Positions 44,474 to 55,432 of a stretch of DNA of 64,000 bases are shown piece after piece. Numbering within the stretch: position 1 is the first letter of the stretch; the number at the start of each line of letters is the position of its first letter. The stretch comes from Humulus lupulus (lineage: Eukaryota; Streptophyta; Magnoliopsida; Rosales; Cannabaceae): contig NC_084798.1 of the NCBI RefSeq assembly GCF_963169125.1, positions 172,389,980-172,453,979 on the forward strand, read 5' to 3'. Position numbers and translations under genes: made by a program. Under the pieces are notes generated by a model, which was not told the DNA's origin, searched no databases, and saw only the letters and a program-made list of their open reading frames with translations.

Positions 44474-46337
44474 TTTTGGGGTTTTATGCCCTAATTAAAA
44501 CCCATTTGTAATCTCATTTTATTATCAATAAAAGAATAGAAATCATTTTTTGACTTGGTCAATCACTTTGCTCACATGTTTTATTTTCATGATTATTTGT
44601 TTAATATAAACTTCTATTAAATCCCGAGCATATAGCTAATCTTATTTATAGTGACGTAATCACAGTGGAATATAAATATGATTATAAGCTCAAAATAAGT
44701 TAGTCCTAAGATTAGTCAGTGCACCGGATTTACACTGACTTGCCAATCTACGATATGATCTACTTACACATTACAGTGTTATATTCTTTCTAGAACATTA
44801 GGAAAGTAGATAAGATCGGATGTATTTGTTACCTCGGACTGGACCGATATTGACAGTTGATAAGATAAGTAAACATACCGTTATTATCTATTCTTGTCAT
44901 ATCATATAGTTGACCATAGGTCAATTCAATCTCAATTCTGAGTGGTTAGTATTCTAACTGATTGTATTATTTGAGTTCTTTGACTTATTCGTTACCAGCT
45001 TACCCTACGGACTAGCCCATACTTACATCTTGGGAACTCGGTAGTATAATTGAGTGGGAGTGTTAATCATAGATATGAACATCTATAGCTTCTGATGAAG
45101 AAGTAAAACGATGGTTTCCTTTTAGTTTGGTTCAAGTTGTTAAATGATAGAGATCTCATTTCAGTAATTAAATTAGTTTATTGAAATATCATTTACAAGG
45201 AACTAAGTGTTTTAAGGATAAAATACAATGAGGGGTAAAATGGTATTTTAGTCATATCTCATTGTAGACCGTCTATAGAGGATTGAGTGACAATTATGGT
45301 TGTAACAATGGATAATTAATAGTGTATCTATATTAGTTATAGAGCGTTCTATGAATTCAAGAGTGCAATTCCGAGTCTATAGTGGAGTCACAAGGAATTA
45401 ATAAGTTAGTATATATATTTGTTAGATTTATGATAACTTATTGGAGCTTGATTTCATAGGTCCATGGTCCCCATTGTACCTTGGATAAAATCATCTAAAT
45501 AGTCTCAATTTATTGATTTAATCATCAATTAGAATTATCAAAGTTGACCAGGTTAATTTTGGATAGTTTCACAGAGTTGTGTAATTTTGAGAAGAAACGA
45601 GAAATTATGGCAGATTTATTAATTAAGATAAATTGGTATCTAAATTAATAAATAAGTTTAAATCAAGGTTCAAATTATAAATAATTAATTTGATAAAGGA
45701 TTTAAATAATTATTTAATTAATTAAATCAATAGAAAATAATGCAGACCTTGATTTTAAGTCAAATGGGCTTATAATCAAATGAGAAATTTCACGGGCCTA
45801 TATCCCATGATAATTTCGACCTAGGGCTTCAAAATGACTATTATTTTATTGTTTTTTTAATTAAATTAAATGCCCTTATTGAGTCTATAAAAGGAGTGCT
45901 TAGAGAGAAGTCATCAGTTAAGATTTCTGAGACGACAGATAAGTTTAATCACTGGTTTTCTGATAGTTTTAGATTCTCTCTAAACACAAGTCATTTTCTA
46001 AGCCTCTTTGTTATTTTATCTTCTTCTCTCTATATCTATCTCATGTGTTGATAATTGCCCACACTAGTCTAGGTGATTCTAAGGATACATTGGAAGATTG
46101 TGAAGAAAATAGAAGATCAGTTCAGTTTCTTGATAATACTCTGCGACAGAGAGGATACAAGAGTTAGAGAAACTGAAGGAAGGACTGTTTCATTCCGCTG
46201 CGTTTACTATAAGTATTCTATTCTTTGTTTCTCTTTGAATTCATTTTAGAAAAATGTTTTAGGCTATCTCGTATTAATTTGTTTAATATTAGATATACAT
46301 GAAAATAAATAAAGATCCTGTATAAGCTAATCCAACA
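44474..46337 (+). repeat. A1 3' LTR, 1864 bp
   Basis: Aligns throughout with the two pieces of the 5' LTR and ends ctaatccaaca at 46337 before the cctat TSD. TATA box TATAAAAG at 45886-45893. It differs from the 5' LTR by many substitutions and small indels, so A1 is clearly older than S1 and S2. Confidence 0.9.
45886..45893 (+). promoter_or_regulatory. TATA box of the A1 3' LTR
   Basis: tataaaag in gagtctataaaaggagtgc. The 5' LTR has tatacaaa at the same place (35609-35616). Confidence 0.6.
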
Positions 46338-47133
46338 CCTATGTCATAGGTAATCGACGGTCGGGGAGGAGTTGCTTCCATCCCAAGCTCTTCGAGTATA
46401 GAACTCTAAAACTGCCTCTCAGAAATCACTTTTGGCATTCAAAATTCAAAACCTCAAAACCCTCAAACCCTCTCTTCCTCTTCACCTCATTGTTTCCCAA
46501 ATTTCCCCGATTTTCCGAGTTCTCGACGCTCTAGACGGTTGGCGAGAATCATCATACTTCTGGTCAAAAAGCAAGCAATTTTTCAGACTCAGGACTCACT
46601 TCAGCACTTACAAGTGCTTCATCTCGAGTAAGTTTTACTTACCCGTCTCCTGTTTGGCTTTGAGCATATTGTTGAATTATGTTGAGGGTTTTAGGTGCAT
46701 GCCTAGGATTTTGAATTTTTGGCAGTTCAGAGGTCCTTTTGATGTCAAAAATGGTCGAAATGGACCCTTATGCTCTGTATGCGACTTCACATTTGTAGAC
46801 ATTTGATTGGAAATTCCCAGATTCTGGCTGTTGACCGCGTTTTTGGCCAACGACGTGTGAACGTCAAAAACGATAAAACCTTCAAGAGAAAATAAACGAC
46901 ATAGACGATTTTATAGTGGTTCAGCCCCAATATGATGGTAATATCCTAATCTACTTAGAGTTGTGATTATAGACTGCACTCAAGATCAGATGAACCTGAG
47001 TCAACTGAGTTTCTTCAGTGCAAATTACAAGAATACAAGAATTCTCTTAAATACAAGTACTCTCTCTCTCTAGAAAATTTAGATCAAAAGTTCAAAATCC
47101 CCAAAAGTCCCCTTTATGGTGCCATAAGTCTTG

Positions 47134-47141
47134 TATTTATA
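47134..47141 (-). promoter_or_regulatory. TATA box of the T3 LTR
   Basis: The minus strand reads GCCTATAAATACAAG. It is missing from the abnormal 211-bp 5' end, so T3 has no promoter of its own in front of gag. Confidence 0.6.
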
Positions 47142-47384
47142 GGCTCAGGATCGTATAGATGATATCCCCCATCATCGGGATATTTTATTATTCACATTTT
47201 ATTTAAATTACAACAATATTCAAAATGTAACAGTACACTATATTCGTGGGATAAATGAGAGATTCCCGTTTATGCCAAGACTGATTCTTGTTGAAGCTGT
47301 TTCTGGGATCTCTTGCGTAGCCCTGCTCTGTCTAGTCGATCCATATCACATTGAGGCCGGTCGGCCAAACTTTCACTGGGCAGA

Positions 47385-47800
47385 CACGCACCTAACTGGG
47401 CAGACATGCACTTAACTTGGTAAACATGCACTTGGCTGGGCAGACATGCACTTGACTAGGCAGACATGCACTTGGCTGGGCAGACATGCACTTGACTGGG
47501 CAGACATGCACTTGGCTGGTCGGACATGGTCATGACTGGTCGGCCAAGGTCATGCCTTGGTAGACAAACACATGACTGGTCGGACCTGGTCATGCCTGGG
47601 CAGACAAACACATGACTGGTCGAACATGGTCATGCCTAGGCAGACAAACACGTGACTGGTTGGACATGGTCATGCCTGGGCAGACAAACACGTGATTGGT
47701 CGGACATGGTCATGCCTAGGTAGACAAACATGTGACTAGGCGGACAAGGTCATGCCTGGGCAGTCAACCTGTGACTGGTCAGACAAGGTCATGCCTGGTC
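47385..47800. repeat. Minisatellite in the T3 LTR (U3)
   Basis: Two related unit types. One, of about 28-30 bp, is built on gggcagacatgcacttg (47390-47515). The other, of about 60 bp, is built on ggtcggacatggtcatgcctgggcagac in segments (about 47515-47800). The units share the core ggcagaca / gtcggaca. Unit number and order vary, as in minisatellites. Confidence 0.8.
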
Positions 47801-47936
47801 GATCATGACACTTCTCAGGCCAGTCAAAATTCTTCACTGGTCTACCGGGTCACTCCTAAGCCAGATCACCCAACTATTCCTTGCCATTTGTCATTTCTAT
47901 TGCCACGTCATCGAACTCCAATTTTTGGGGATAACA

Positions 47937-47950
47937 TTTGCCCCCCAAGT
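47937..47950 (-). other. T3 polypurine tract
   Basis: The minus strand reads ACTTGGGGGGCAAA next to the LTR start; it matches the T2 tract at 14515-14528. Confidence 0.7.
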
Positions 47951-49964
47951 TTATTATATGATATACTCACATAATAAACTTTTCTTCTAGCAAAATGCTT
48001 TTGAGGTCATCCAAAAGCTTCCATTCGGTCGATAACTTTCACGTAATCCCACGATTGAACTTGTCTTTTGATTTCTTCAAATTCTATTTTTTGATCTTGT
48101 GGTAGTATCCCATGAGTAAGAAAACATGTTTGTGCCCCATGTCCTTGAGATTTATTGTCCTTTTGGACCTTATAGTTAATTGGTCATTATTTTTTCTAAC
48201 CATTCGGACAATGGGTATGCCCCAAGCTACTTGGACGCAAAAGATTTAGTCTTGAATTTCTATGCCCACCAATCGGTCACCTTGATGCCCCTCGGACACC
48301 TTGATGCTCCTTGGACATGCACTCGGACACCTCGGCGCTGGCTGGTCGGATGCCTCAGCATCCGCTCGGATGCCCAAGGCTTAGCTCCTCGGACGCATGC
48401 TGCTCGGATGGACGAATGCTGCTTCGGACACAGCCGCTCGAACGATCCTCCAACCGCTCAGATGCAGCTTCTCGGATGTAGTACTCTTTCCCAGTCGATC
48501 AGACCCTTGCAGCCAGCTGATTGGACACAACCTTCTTCCACTTGGATGCCAAGGCACCACCTTCCAAATGCACGTCTGGCTGCTCGGACGTGCCTTATCC
48601 AATTGGACACGCAGCCAGGCCGCTCGACGTTTAGCCTCGAATGTGCGGCACCACCGCTCGGGCATATGCTTAGGCAGCCATGCCATATGCCAAAAACTTA
48701 TCCCTCCAAAACCATCAAAGCACCTTGTTCTAATCTCCCAAAAGTATTTTGAGAGATTGATTTCTCTCAATCAATCTTGGGAAAAATTGACTTCTCTTCT
48801 CAAAGAAATTTTTTCACTGTGTGGTAAGTATTTTTACTTTGCATTCATTTACTCGTGTTTGTTTGATTCACTCCAGGGACTCATCGATGTTATTCATGCT
48901 AAACAACAGAGTTTCCTACTCGATCGGTGATACATGCTTAGCCAACCAGGGAAGTTGTATCTGCTCTCCCGACCAGGAAAAATTTGCACCTGATCAGCTA
49001 AACCTTGTACCCGGCTAGTAGTTTGCTCTTTATTCTTGTGAAGACAATTGTTGCTTAGCAGCTTTGATATTTCTCTCTTACAGCTGAGTTGTTGGCATTT
49101 ATACTTTACTTTTCTTTGTTAACTTAAAACATTCTAAGTCTTTTTTAGACTTAAAAAGTTATAAGTTTTTATGTGAATAGTAAAGTCACTCTGGTGTATG
49201 CCTTATATTTTCGAATGAGTACTTAGTTTTCTAACTTAGAAATTCTAGACATTTCATAAATCCATACTAAGTATACTTTCTCACACTCTTATTGCTCTAA
49301 TATTTTATGAGCATAAGGTTTATTGTCACACAAATATCTGCTCCTAACTTGAAATTTTAAAAATTCCAAGTTACTTAAGCTTTGTCAAACAAGTTAGCTT
49401 AATGGCCTTTTTGGACTTCGAAAATTTACAAGTCAGCCTAAAAATAGATATATTAACTTGTGCTCTTATTGCCCGTGTTAAATTATATACTAGTATACCC
49501 CATGTGCCCCCCACGTGATCGAGGGTTGAAAGATCCTTAGTCACTTGCTACTTGACCGAATCTGTTCGAGCAGTTAATTACTCGTGAAACACATAGAATA
49601 TATGGAAAATATTCGAGCAGTTGAACACTGCTTGAACGTATCGACCAGTTGAACACTGTCCGATTTTACCGACCAGTTGAACATTGCTCGGATAACTAAC
49701 ACACATGCATATTTGTAGCAAGAATCAACCACGTTGCGCGTAGTCTCTTTTATTACTCATAAATTAAAAAGGACAAAACATGTCTAATAACGAGTCTTAA
49801 ACAACCAAAATTGTTCAAAAATAAAATGACTGGTTAGCAAATAACCAGCTCATAAACCAAACTTAAATAACAAGTCAAACAACTCGAAATCAAGCTACCA
49901 CTCTGAAAGTGGTATTTAGAAATAATATGTCCTCCGATGCTCGCCACTCCAGTGGTTTCTGATC
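47951..49964 (+). other. T3 non-coding region with antisense leader-like DNA
   Basis: 2 kb between PPT and gag, in place of pol. It contains a degenerate array of ctcggatgc/ctcggacac words (about 48240-48670), a pyrimidine-rich stretch and a plus-strand splice-donor-like sequence, GTG|GTAAGT (GT at 48824-48825), in the same relative place as in T2. I therefore read it as the remnant of the same antisense unit, with no exon 2 ORF left. The 190- and 177-codon frames here follow the repeats and are not accepted as genes. Confidence 0.5.
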
Positions 49965-52215
49965 CTAGCACTCCCGCTCAGCATACTTCTCCTTTGCTTC
50001 GTTGCTTTCCTCAGCCAAGTGTGGACCTCCACATATAGTGTCTAAGGTAAAGTCCACAGGTCCGGGTTGCAAAGGTGGAGATCTTTGTCGCTTGAAACCA
50101 GGATTGATGCTACCTCCTTCTCCTTGGGGTGTCTCTGCCTGGTACTTCCTCAACTTGCCCGACCGGAGAAGAAATTCTATCTCGTCCTTGAGGTGATTGC
50201 ATTCATTCTTTTCATGACCATAATCTCCATGGAAAGGACAAAACTTATTCATATCTCTCTTCCTCATCTCTTTCCTGATGGGGGGAGGCTTCTTGTAGGG
50301 AACCTCTTTATGACTAGCAAGATATATCTCTGCTCGGTTGGCCGAGAGAGTGGTGTAGTTAGTGAACTGAGGCTTATACTTGGTTGGCTTATCGTTCAGA
50401 TTTGACTTAGCCTTCTTCTCATTGTGGCGGTCAGACCCGTTATTCCCACGTTTCTTACCACCATTTTGATCATTTTCTCCGTTCTTGGGGAGATCAGTCG
50501 ATCCGGTTGGATTGTTCAGGCCCTTCTCTCCCTTCTCAATCGCATCATCCAACTTCATGTATTTGTCCGCCCGGTCCAGAAATTGTTGTAATGTTGAAAT
50601 TGGATTGCGATGAATGCTGTCCCACAAAGGACTCCGATAGATAATGCCGAAAGAAATTGCCACCATCTTCCCCTCATCTCCAACTGCAGTAGCTCGGTTA
50701 GCTTCTCTCATGAACCTTTGTATGTAGTTTTTGAGAGACTCATCCTTTCCTTGCTTAATATCTGCCAAGTGATTGGCGTAAACAGGAGGGGTCCGAGTAG
50801 CACTAAACTGCCTGCAAAACTCCTTTCTAAAACTTTCCCAAGAAGTGATGGAGTTAGGCTTAAACTTCCAATACCACTCCTGGGCAGTGTCGGACAATGT
50901 GGTGGGGAAGACTCTGCACTAATAGTCATCACTCACCCCGAGCAGCTCCATCTGATCTTCGAATTTCCCCACGTGCCTTATCGTGTCTACCTTTTCTGTA
51001 TAAACTGGCAGTACCGGTAGCTTTGTATTTCGCTGGTGGTTGGGCTGCTCTAATTCGAGCACAGAAAGGGATTCCACTCATGTGGTCTACTGGATCAATC
51101 GCAGATGGTCATTTTGACAGACTCTAAACTGCTGTTGTCAGAGCATCAAGCTGGGCTTGGATGCCTGGGGCCACTGCTTGGGACTCATTTTCGGGACCGC
51201 CTGGTCGGGCGCTCCTATCTGACAGACCATCATCGAGTATTTCTACTCGACTGGTAGGTCGGATTGGCTCCTGCCCTTTGACCGGGACGGTCCTTCTTCT
51301 ATCAGCAATGACATCCCTTAGATCCTTCTGAGTGGTGTGCTTTCCTAATCGATCGAATACTGTACTTTGAGTTTTCTCGGAAGGTTTGCTAGGTGGAACA
51401 TGCTCCTTGCCACTGCGCTGGTTGGGATGTAGTGGTGGCCTTCCTGTCTGAGCTGGGCGATCTTTTCCTCCTCGATGGTTGTCATTATTCTTCTCCTTCG
51501 ACTGGTCAGTGTGATGACTGTCAGCTTCATCACGCCCATGCCCATCTTTGAAGTGGGAAGTCTCTTTACCTCGAGGATCTCTATTGTGCTCCTGCTCAGG
51601 AGGTGTTTTCTTGCTACCTGATTTATGACTTCCTGACCTAGAAGTCTCTGATCGGTGGCTCCTTGAGGGGGTTCTGGAGTTCCCCCTTTGAGTTAAGGCA
51701 GTGCCCGACCGGATTCCATCTTCCTCACGACCAGGTGGGTTACTACCACCCCTGCTTGGTCCGCGAGAGTGGGGTCTATTAGTGTTCTTACGACCAACTT
51801 CTGTGGTCCTTGCTCCTGGGGTGGCTGTCACTCCAGGTGCAGCTTGGGCATTGGCTCGGGTGAGCTGCGTAGCTTCCTCCAGAGCGAGTGCAGCCTCGCG
51901 ATGTCGCCTATCGGCCTCCTCCTGCTGTCGCCGGATCTCCTCACTCCTGGCGTCCATTTCCCGTCTTTGCTGCTCGAATGCGGCATTCTGCCTAGCCATT
52001 TCTTCAGCGAACACCTCCTGTCTGGCATTGAATTGTGCCATCTCCTCTTGGAAGGCGCTCATGGCTTCCTGGAGCTCTTCAACCTCTGGGGTTACGTCCT
52101 CGAGCATGACTCTAGGCTCAGTTTCACGATCTTGAAGGCTAGGACCTTCTGATCTGGCAGGCTCTTTAGAGGCGCCTGTCTTCTTGGAGGCCGCATTGGT
52201 GTTCTTAGGCGCCAT
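49965..52215 (-). pseudogene. gag: T3 gag, broken by stops and a frameshift
   Basis: Starts at MAPKNTNAASKKTG (ATG at 52213-52215). The N-terminal half is polar, with a long Glu/Gln/Arg-rich coiled-coil-like stretch (EEMAQFNARQEVFAEEMARQ ...), then Ser/Arg/Gly-rich sequence and stops at 51124-51126 and shortly after. The gag domain follows (MSGIPFCARIRAAQPPAKY, then in another frame LSDTAQEWYWKFKPNSITSWESFRKEF). A frameshift lies near 51010 and a stop at 50919-50921. The C-terminal part is open (310 codons) and has the knuckle CPFHGDYGHEKNEC. The stop near 49965 comes before any protease. Gag of this type binds and packages the element's RNA. Confidence 0.82.
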
Positions 52216-52249
52216 AATACTTCAGGGACCATCTGTCTTTCTCTTCAGG

Positions 52250-52267
52250 CTCTCAATGAAAGCACCA
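52250..52267 (-). other. T3 primer-binding site
   Basis: The minus strand reads TGGTGCTTTCATTGAGAG three bases after the LTR end. This class of site is seen in other plant Tat elements. I did not assign the tRNA. Confidence 0.6.
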
Positions 52268-52270
52268 AAA

Positions 52271-52481
52271 TGTTGACCGCTTTTTTGGCCAACGACATGT
52301 GAACGTCAAAAACGATAAAACCTTCAAGAGAAAATACACGACACAGACAACTCTAAGTGGATTAGGCTATTACCATCACATTGGGGCTGAACCACTATAA
52401 AATCGTCTGTGTCGTTTATTTCTCTTTAAGGTTTTATCGTTTTTGACGTTCACACATCGTTGGCCAAAAACACGGTCAACA
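52271..52481 (-). repeat. T3 palindromic 5' end, 211 bp
   Basis: Arms at 52271-52348 and 52405-52481 are inverted copies of each other (about 90% by eye) around a 56-bp centre. Both arms are copies of the last ~78 bp of the T3 LTR. The outer arm plus the centre also match the left end of T3 (46829 to about 46961) in inverted orientation. The segment thus both begins with TGTTGACC and ends with GGTCAACA, but lacks U3 and the TATA box. Confidence 0.85.
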
Positions 52482-53059
52482 CTGGCGATGTTCATAGTTT
52501 TTGGTAGTGTCCTCCGACGACCATCCTTTGGCCCCGGAGACACTCCAGTCCTTTAGAAATTTTCTTTCTCATATTCCTGAGCAGTAGTCTTGGGGGTTCT
52601 CATTTTTTACCAGTCTTTCTTCGGGTTACGACGCTAACTACTTGGTTTCTTGTTTCAGATTTCCGAGGAGCTTCAACAACTTCACCAATAGGAATTCCAC
52701 CCGTTCGACTTCAAGATATTAGAGATGGCCCGAGAAGCAAGAAGGCTTCCCAAGAAGAGAAAACAAGTGGCAGAGAGTAGTCAGGCTTTCGTGGTAAGGG
52801 AAGACCACCCCCGGGCAGTGGAGAGGCCCCTTCAACATGGCCTCTTGGAGGAAGAGGGGAACATGGGCCCCTTACCTTCGGACAAAACCTATACCACCGC
52901 GAGTTTCGAGACAGAGGTGACCCCCAACAAGCTTAGACATCGAGGAGCTTTAGAGAGGATCATAATCCACGACGAGGTGGACAACCGTGACATGTGGGTG
53001 CGCTTATCGAGGGAGGACAAGAGAGCGCATGAGAGTGTCCATGACCTCGGGGCCTGGAG

Positions 53060-54677
53060 TGTTAGGAAAACTTATACAAGATCTTTATTTATTTTCATTT
53101 AGATCTAATATTAAAAAAATTCATATGAGATAACCTAGAACATGTTTCAAAAATTGAATTAAAAGAGAAATAATAATAAGAATACTTACATTATACACAA
53201 CAAAATGAATGAGTCATTCATTCAGTTTCTCTAACCCTTGTATCATTTCTGTCGCAGAGTATTACCAAGAAACTGAACCGATCTTTGATTTTCTTCACAG
53301 CCTTCCAAAGTATCCTTGGAATCACCTAGACTAGAGTGGACAATTCTTAACACATGAGATAGATACAGATAGAAGAAGAGAAAAGAACAATAAGACTTAG
53401 AAAATGACTTATGTTTAGAGAGAATCTAAAACCTATCAAAAACTTGTGTTTCAACTTGTGACTTGACTTTTGTTTTCAACTCTCTCTTAGCATTCCTTTT
53501 ATAAGCTCAATTAGGTCATTTATTTAATTAAAAAATAAAATAAAATAATAGCCAATGAACAGCCATAGGTCGAAATTATCATGGGCTTTAGGCCCGTGAA
53601 ATTTCCCATTTGATTATAAGCCCATTGGACTTAAAATCAAGATCTGTATTATTTTCTATTGATTTAATTAATTAAATAATTATTTAAATCCTTTATAAAA
53701 TTAATTATTTATAATTTGAACATTGATTTAAAATTATTTATTAATTTAGATACCAATTTATCTTAATTAATAAATCTGCCATAATTTCTCTTTTCTTCTC
53801 AAAATTACATAACTCTATGAAACTATCCAAAATTGATCTGGTCAAATTTGATAATTCTAATTGATAATTAAATCAATTAATTGAGACTATCTAGATAATT
53901 TTATCCAAGGTACAGTGGGGACCATGGGCCTATGAAATCAAGCTCCAATAAGTTATCATAAATCTAACAAATAAATTTACTAACTTATTAATTCCTCGTG
54001 ACTCCACTAAAGACTCGGAATTGCACTCTTGAATTCATAGAACACTCTATAACAAATATAGATACGCTATTCATTATTCATTGTTACAACCATAATTGTC
54101 ACTCAATCCTCTATAGAAGTTCTACGATGAGATGGGACTAAAATACTGTTTTACCCGTCATTGTATTTTATCCTTAAAACACTTAGTTCCTTGTAAATGA
54201 TATTTCAGTAAACTAATATTAATTACTGAAATGTGATCTCTATCATTAAACACCTTGAACCAAACTAAAAATAAACCATCATTTCACTTATTCATCAGAA
54301 GCTATAGATGTTCATATCTATGATTAACACTCTTACTCAATTATACTACCGAGTTCCCAAGATGTAAGTATGGGCTAGTCCGTAGGGTAAGCTGGTAACG
54401 AACAAGTCAAAGAACTCAAATAATACAATCAATTAGAATACTAACCACTCAAAATTGAGATTGAATTGGCCTATGGTCAACTATATGATATGACTAGAAT
54501 AGATAATAACGGTATGTTTACTTATCTTATCAACTGTCAATATCGGTCCAGTCTGATGTAACAAATACATCTGATCTTATCTACTTTTCTAAAGTTCTCG
54601 AAAGAACATAACACTGTAATGTGTAAGTATATCATATCGTAAATTGGAAAGTCAGTGTAAATCCTGTGCACCGACTA
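53060..54677 (-). repeat. A2 3' LTR, lacking its first ~200-250 bp
   Basis: Aligns with the A1 LTRs in inverted orientation up to ctgtgcaccgacta at about 54677, then passes directly into integrase-coding DNA (aaagtttgaaaatg). The junction is a deletion with at most a few shared bases. Confidence 0.8.
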
Positions 54678-55432
54678 AAAGTTTGAAAATGTTTCTGATT
54701 TCCTATGCATTAGGTAAAGACATGAGTATCTAGAGTAATCATCAATGAAAGTGACGAAATACTCAAAACCACCCCTGGCTTGTACATTCAAAGGTCCACA
54801 AACATCTGAATGCATAAGTCCAAGTGGTTCTTTGGCCCTATCACCATTTGCAGTGAATGGACGCTTTGTCAGTTTTCCTTCTAGACAAGTAATTCACCTA
54901 AGGTGAGTTCCCTCAAAGGCACGTCCTTTATAAGTCTTTGAATCCTTTCATAGCCAATGTGACCTAGTCTTAAGTGCCATAAATACATCAAATTATCATT
55001 ATCGGTCTTTTGAAGTTTATTGGTCCTAGGTTTAGCTACTTTGAATAAATCATTATTAAGAGCGAGGGGTTCATTAGGTGGCAGAATATAAAGCCCGTTT
55101 TCCAAACATGCAATACACAATTGTGATCCATTGAAGGAAATAGATATATTACAACTTGTGAAAGCCATAGCAAATTATATTAATTGCAACATGGAAACTG
55201 AAATTAAATTTCTACTAAAATCTGGAATAAAAAATACATCATTTAAAATTAAATATTTATTTCCGAACTTCAGACGAGCTCTTCCTCTTGCTTGGACCGC
55301 AACGAACGCTCCGTTCCCAACTCTAAGCTTTAAGCCGCCTTCGTCCACTTCTTCCCACGATTCAAGAAACTGTAAAGAGTTACAAACATGGTTAGTAGAT
55401 CCATAATCAATAATCCAAACAGATTTATCATT
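54678..55432 (-). pseudogene. pol: A2 protease and start of integrase
   Basis: The frame continues gag. Protease region IIDYGSTNHVC (DSG altered to DYG), then VFFIPDFSRNLISV, CIACLENGLYILPPNEPLALNN, and GAG-pre-integrase LWHLRLGHIGYERIQRL. A stop or frameshift follows LGELLV (54881). The remaining integrase start is readable only in another frame and stops at the deletion junction. Compared with A1, A2 keeps the base whose loss shifted the frame at about 41690. Confidence 0.78.

Larger units (their letters stand above)
14829..46337 (+). mobile_element. A1: Angela/Tork-type Ty1/copia element, host of K1 and L1
   Basis: TSD cctat at 14824-14828 and 46338-46342. Without insertions the element is about 9.9 kb: 5' LTR (14829-15827 plus 35207-36063), PBS, a long AT-rich leader, gag (split by L1), pol, PPT and 3' LTR. 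The polyprotein words (LGEASYVLGIQI, ADST/SDSTMEAEY-like RNase H) fit the Angela/Tork group, although the exact lineage needs a tree. Pol has at least seven stops and two frameshifts, so the copy is dead. Confidence 0.85.
46829..47936 (-). repeat. T3 3' LTR, 1108 bp
   Basis: The plus strand begins tgttgaccgcg and ends ggggataaca, giving TG...CA on the minus strand (TGTTATCCCC ... CGGTCAACA), directly after the PPT. The left part is shared with the right terminus in inverted form. The middle holds a minisatellite (about 47385-47800) and a minus-strand TATA box at 47134-47141. Confidence 0.75.
46829..52481 (-). mobile_element. T3: gag-only Tat-type Ty3 element with inverted U5 at both ends
   Basis: 5653 bp with a perfect TSD, ctggc (46824-46828 and 52482-52486). 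On the minus strand: an abnormal 211-bp 5' end (52271-52481), PBS (52250-52267), gag (49965-52215), a 2-kb non-coding region, PPT (47937-47950) and a normal-looking 1108-bp 3' LTR. No protease, RT or integrase is present, so it depends on another Tat element. It lies inside the putative intron of the T2 antisense unit. Confidence 0.8.
5249..53059 (-). mobile_element. T2: Tat-type Ty3 element, 3' part, split by four insertions
   Basis: T2 can be read by removing the younger insertions: LTR (5249-5333 plus 13779-14514), PPT (14515-14528), then internal DNA (14529-14828, 46343-46828, 52487-53059) that ends where A2 begins. The orientation is minus, so the LTR is the 3' LTR. The internal DNA next to the PPT carries a plus-strand (antisense) transcription-unit-like region with an intron. 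Extra antisense ORFs between pol and the 3' LTR are known in Tat elements. Gag and pol are not present: the element is lost beyond 53059, where A2 is inserted and later deletions joined it to K2. Confidence 0.7.
46343..53059 (+). pseudogene. T2 antisense transcription unit with one intron (interrupted by T3)
   Basis: On the plus strand, opposite to T2 itself, a pyrimidine-rich leader (46343-46627) ends at a good splice donor, GA|GTAAGT (GT at 46628-46629). A matching acceptor, TTGTTTCAG, ends at 52658, with a CTAAC branch-point-like motif 20 bp before it (52634-52638). Without T3 the intron would be about 373 bp. Downstream, an ORF starts at 52725 (MAREARRLPKKRKQ...) and stays open for about 112 codons until A2 cuts it at 53060; the last codons of the frame (to 53102) belong to the A2 LTR. 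The product is basic at its N-terminus and has no domain I recognise. Tat elements are known to carry such antisense ORFs. The splice sites are inferred, not proven. Confidence 0.5.

Noticed and set aside
46432..46806. 124-codon plus-strand frame
   Set aside because: It runs over the antisense-unit leader and through the predicted splice donor; its composition is not protein-like and no domain is visible.
47385..47800. CRISPR-like regular repeats of about 30 bp
   Set aside because: Units vary in length and sequence, there are no unique spacers, and the array lies inside a plant LTR. It is a minisatellite.
48180..48930. Plus-strand frames of 190 and 177 codons in T3
   Set aside because: They overlap in different frames and run through a degenerate short repeat, so they are composition-driven open frames.
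52271..52481. The 211-bp palindrome as an independent MITE inserted next to T3
   Set aside because: The ctggc duplication brackets all of T3, not the 211 bp alone, and the inner edge abuts the primer-binding site exactly as an LTR should.
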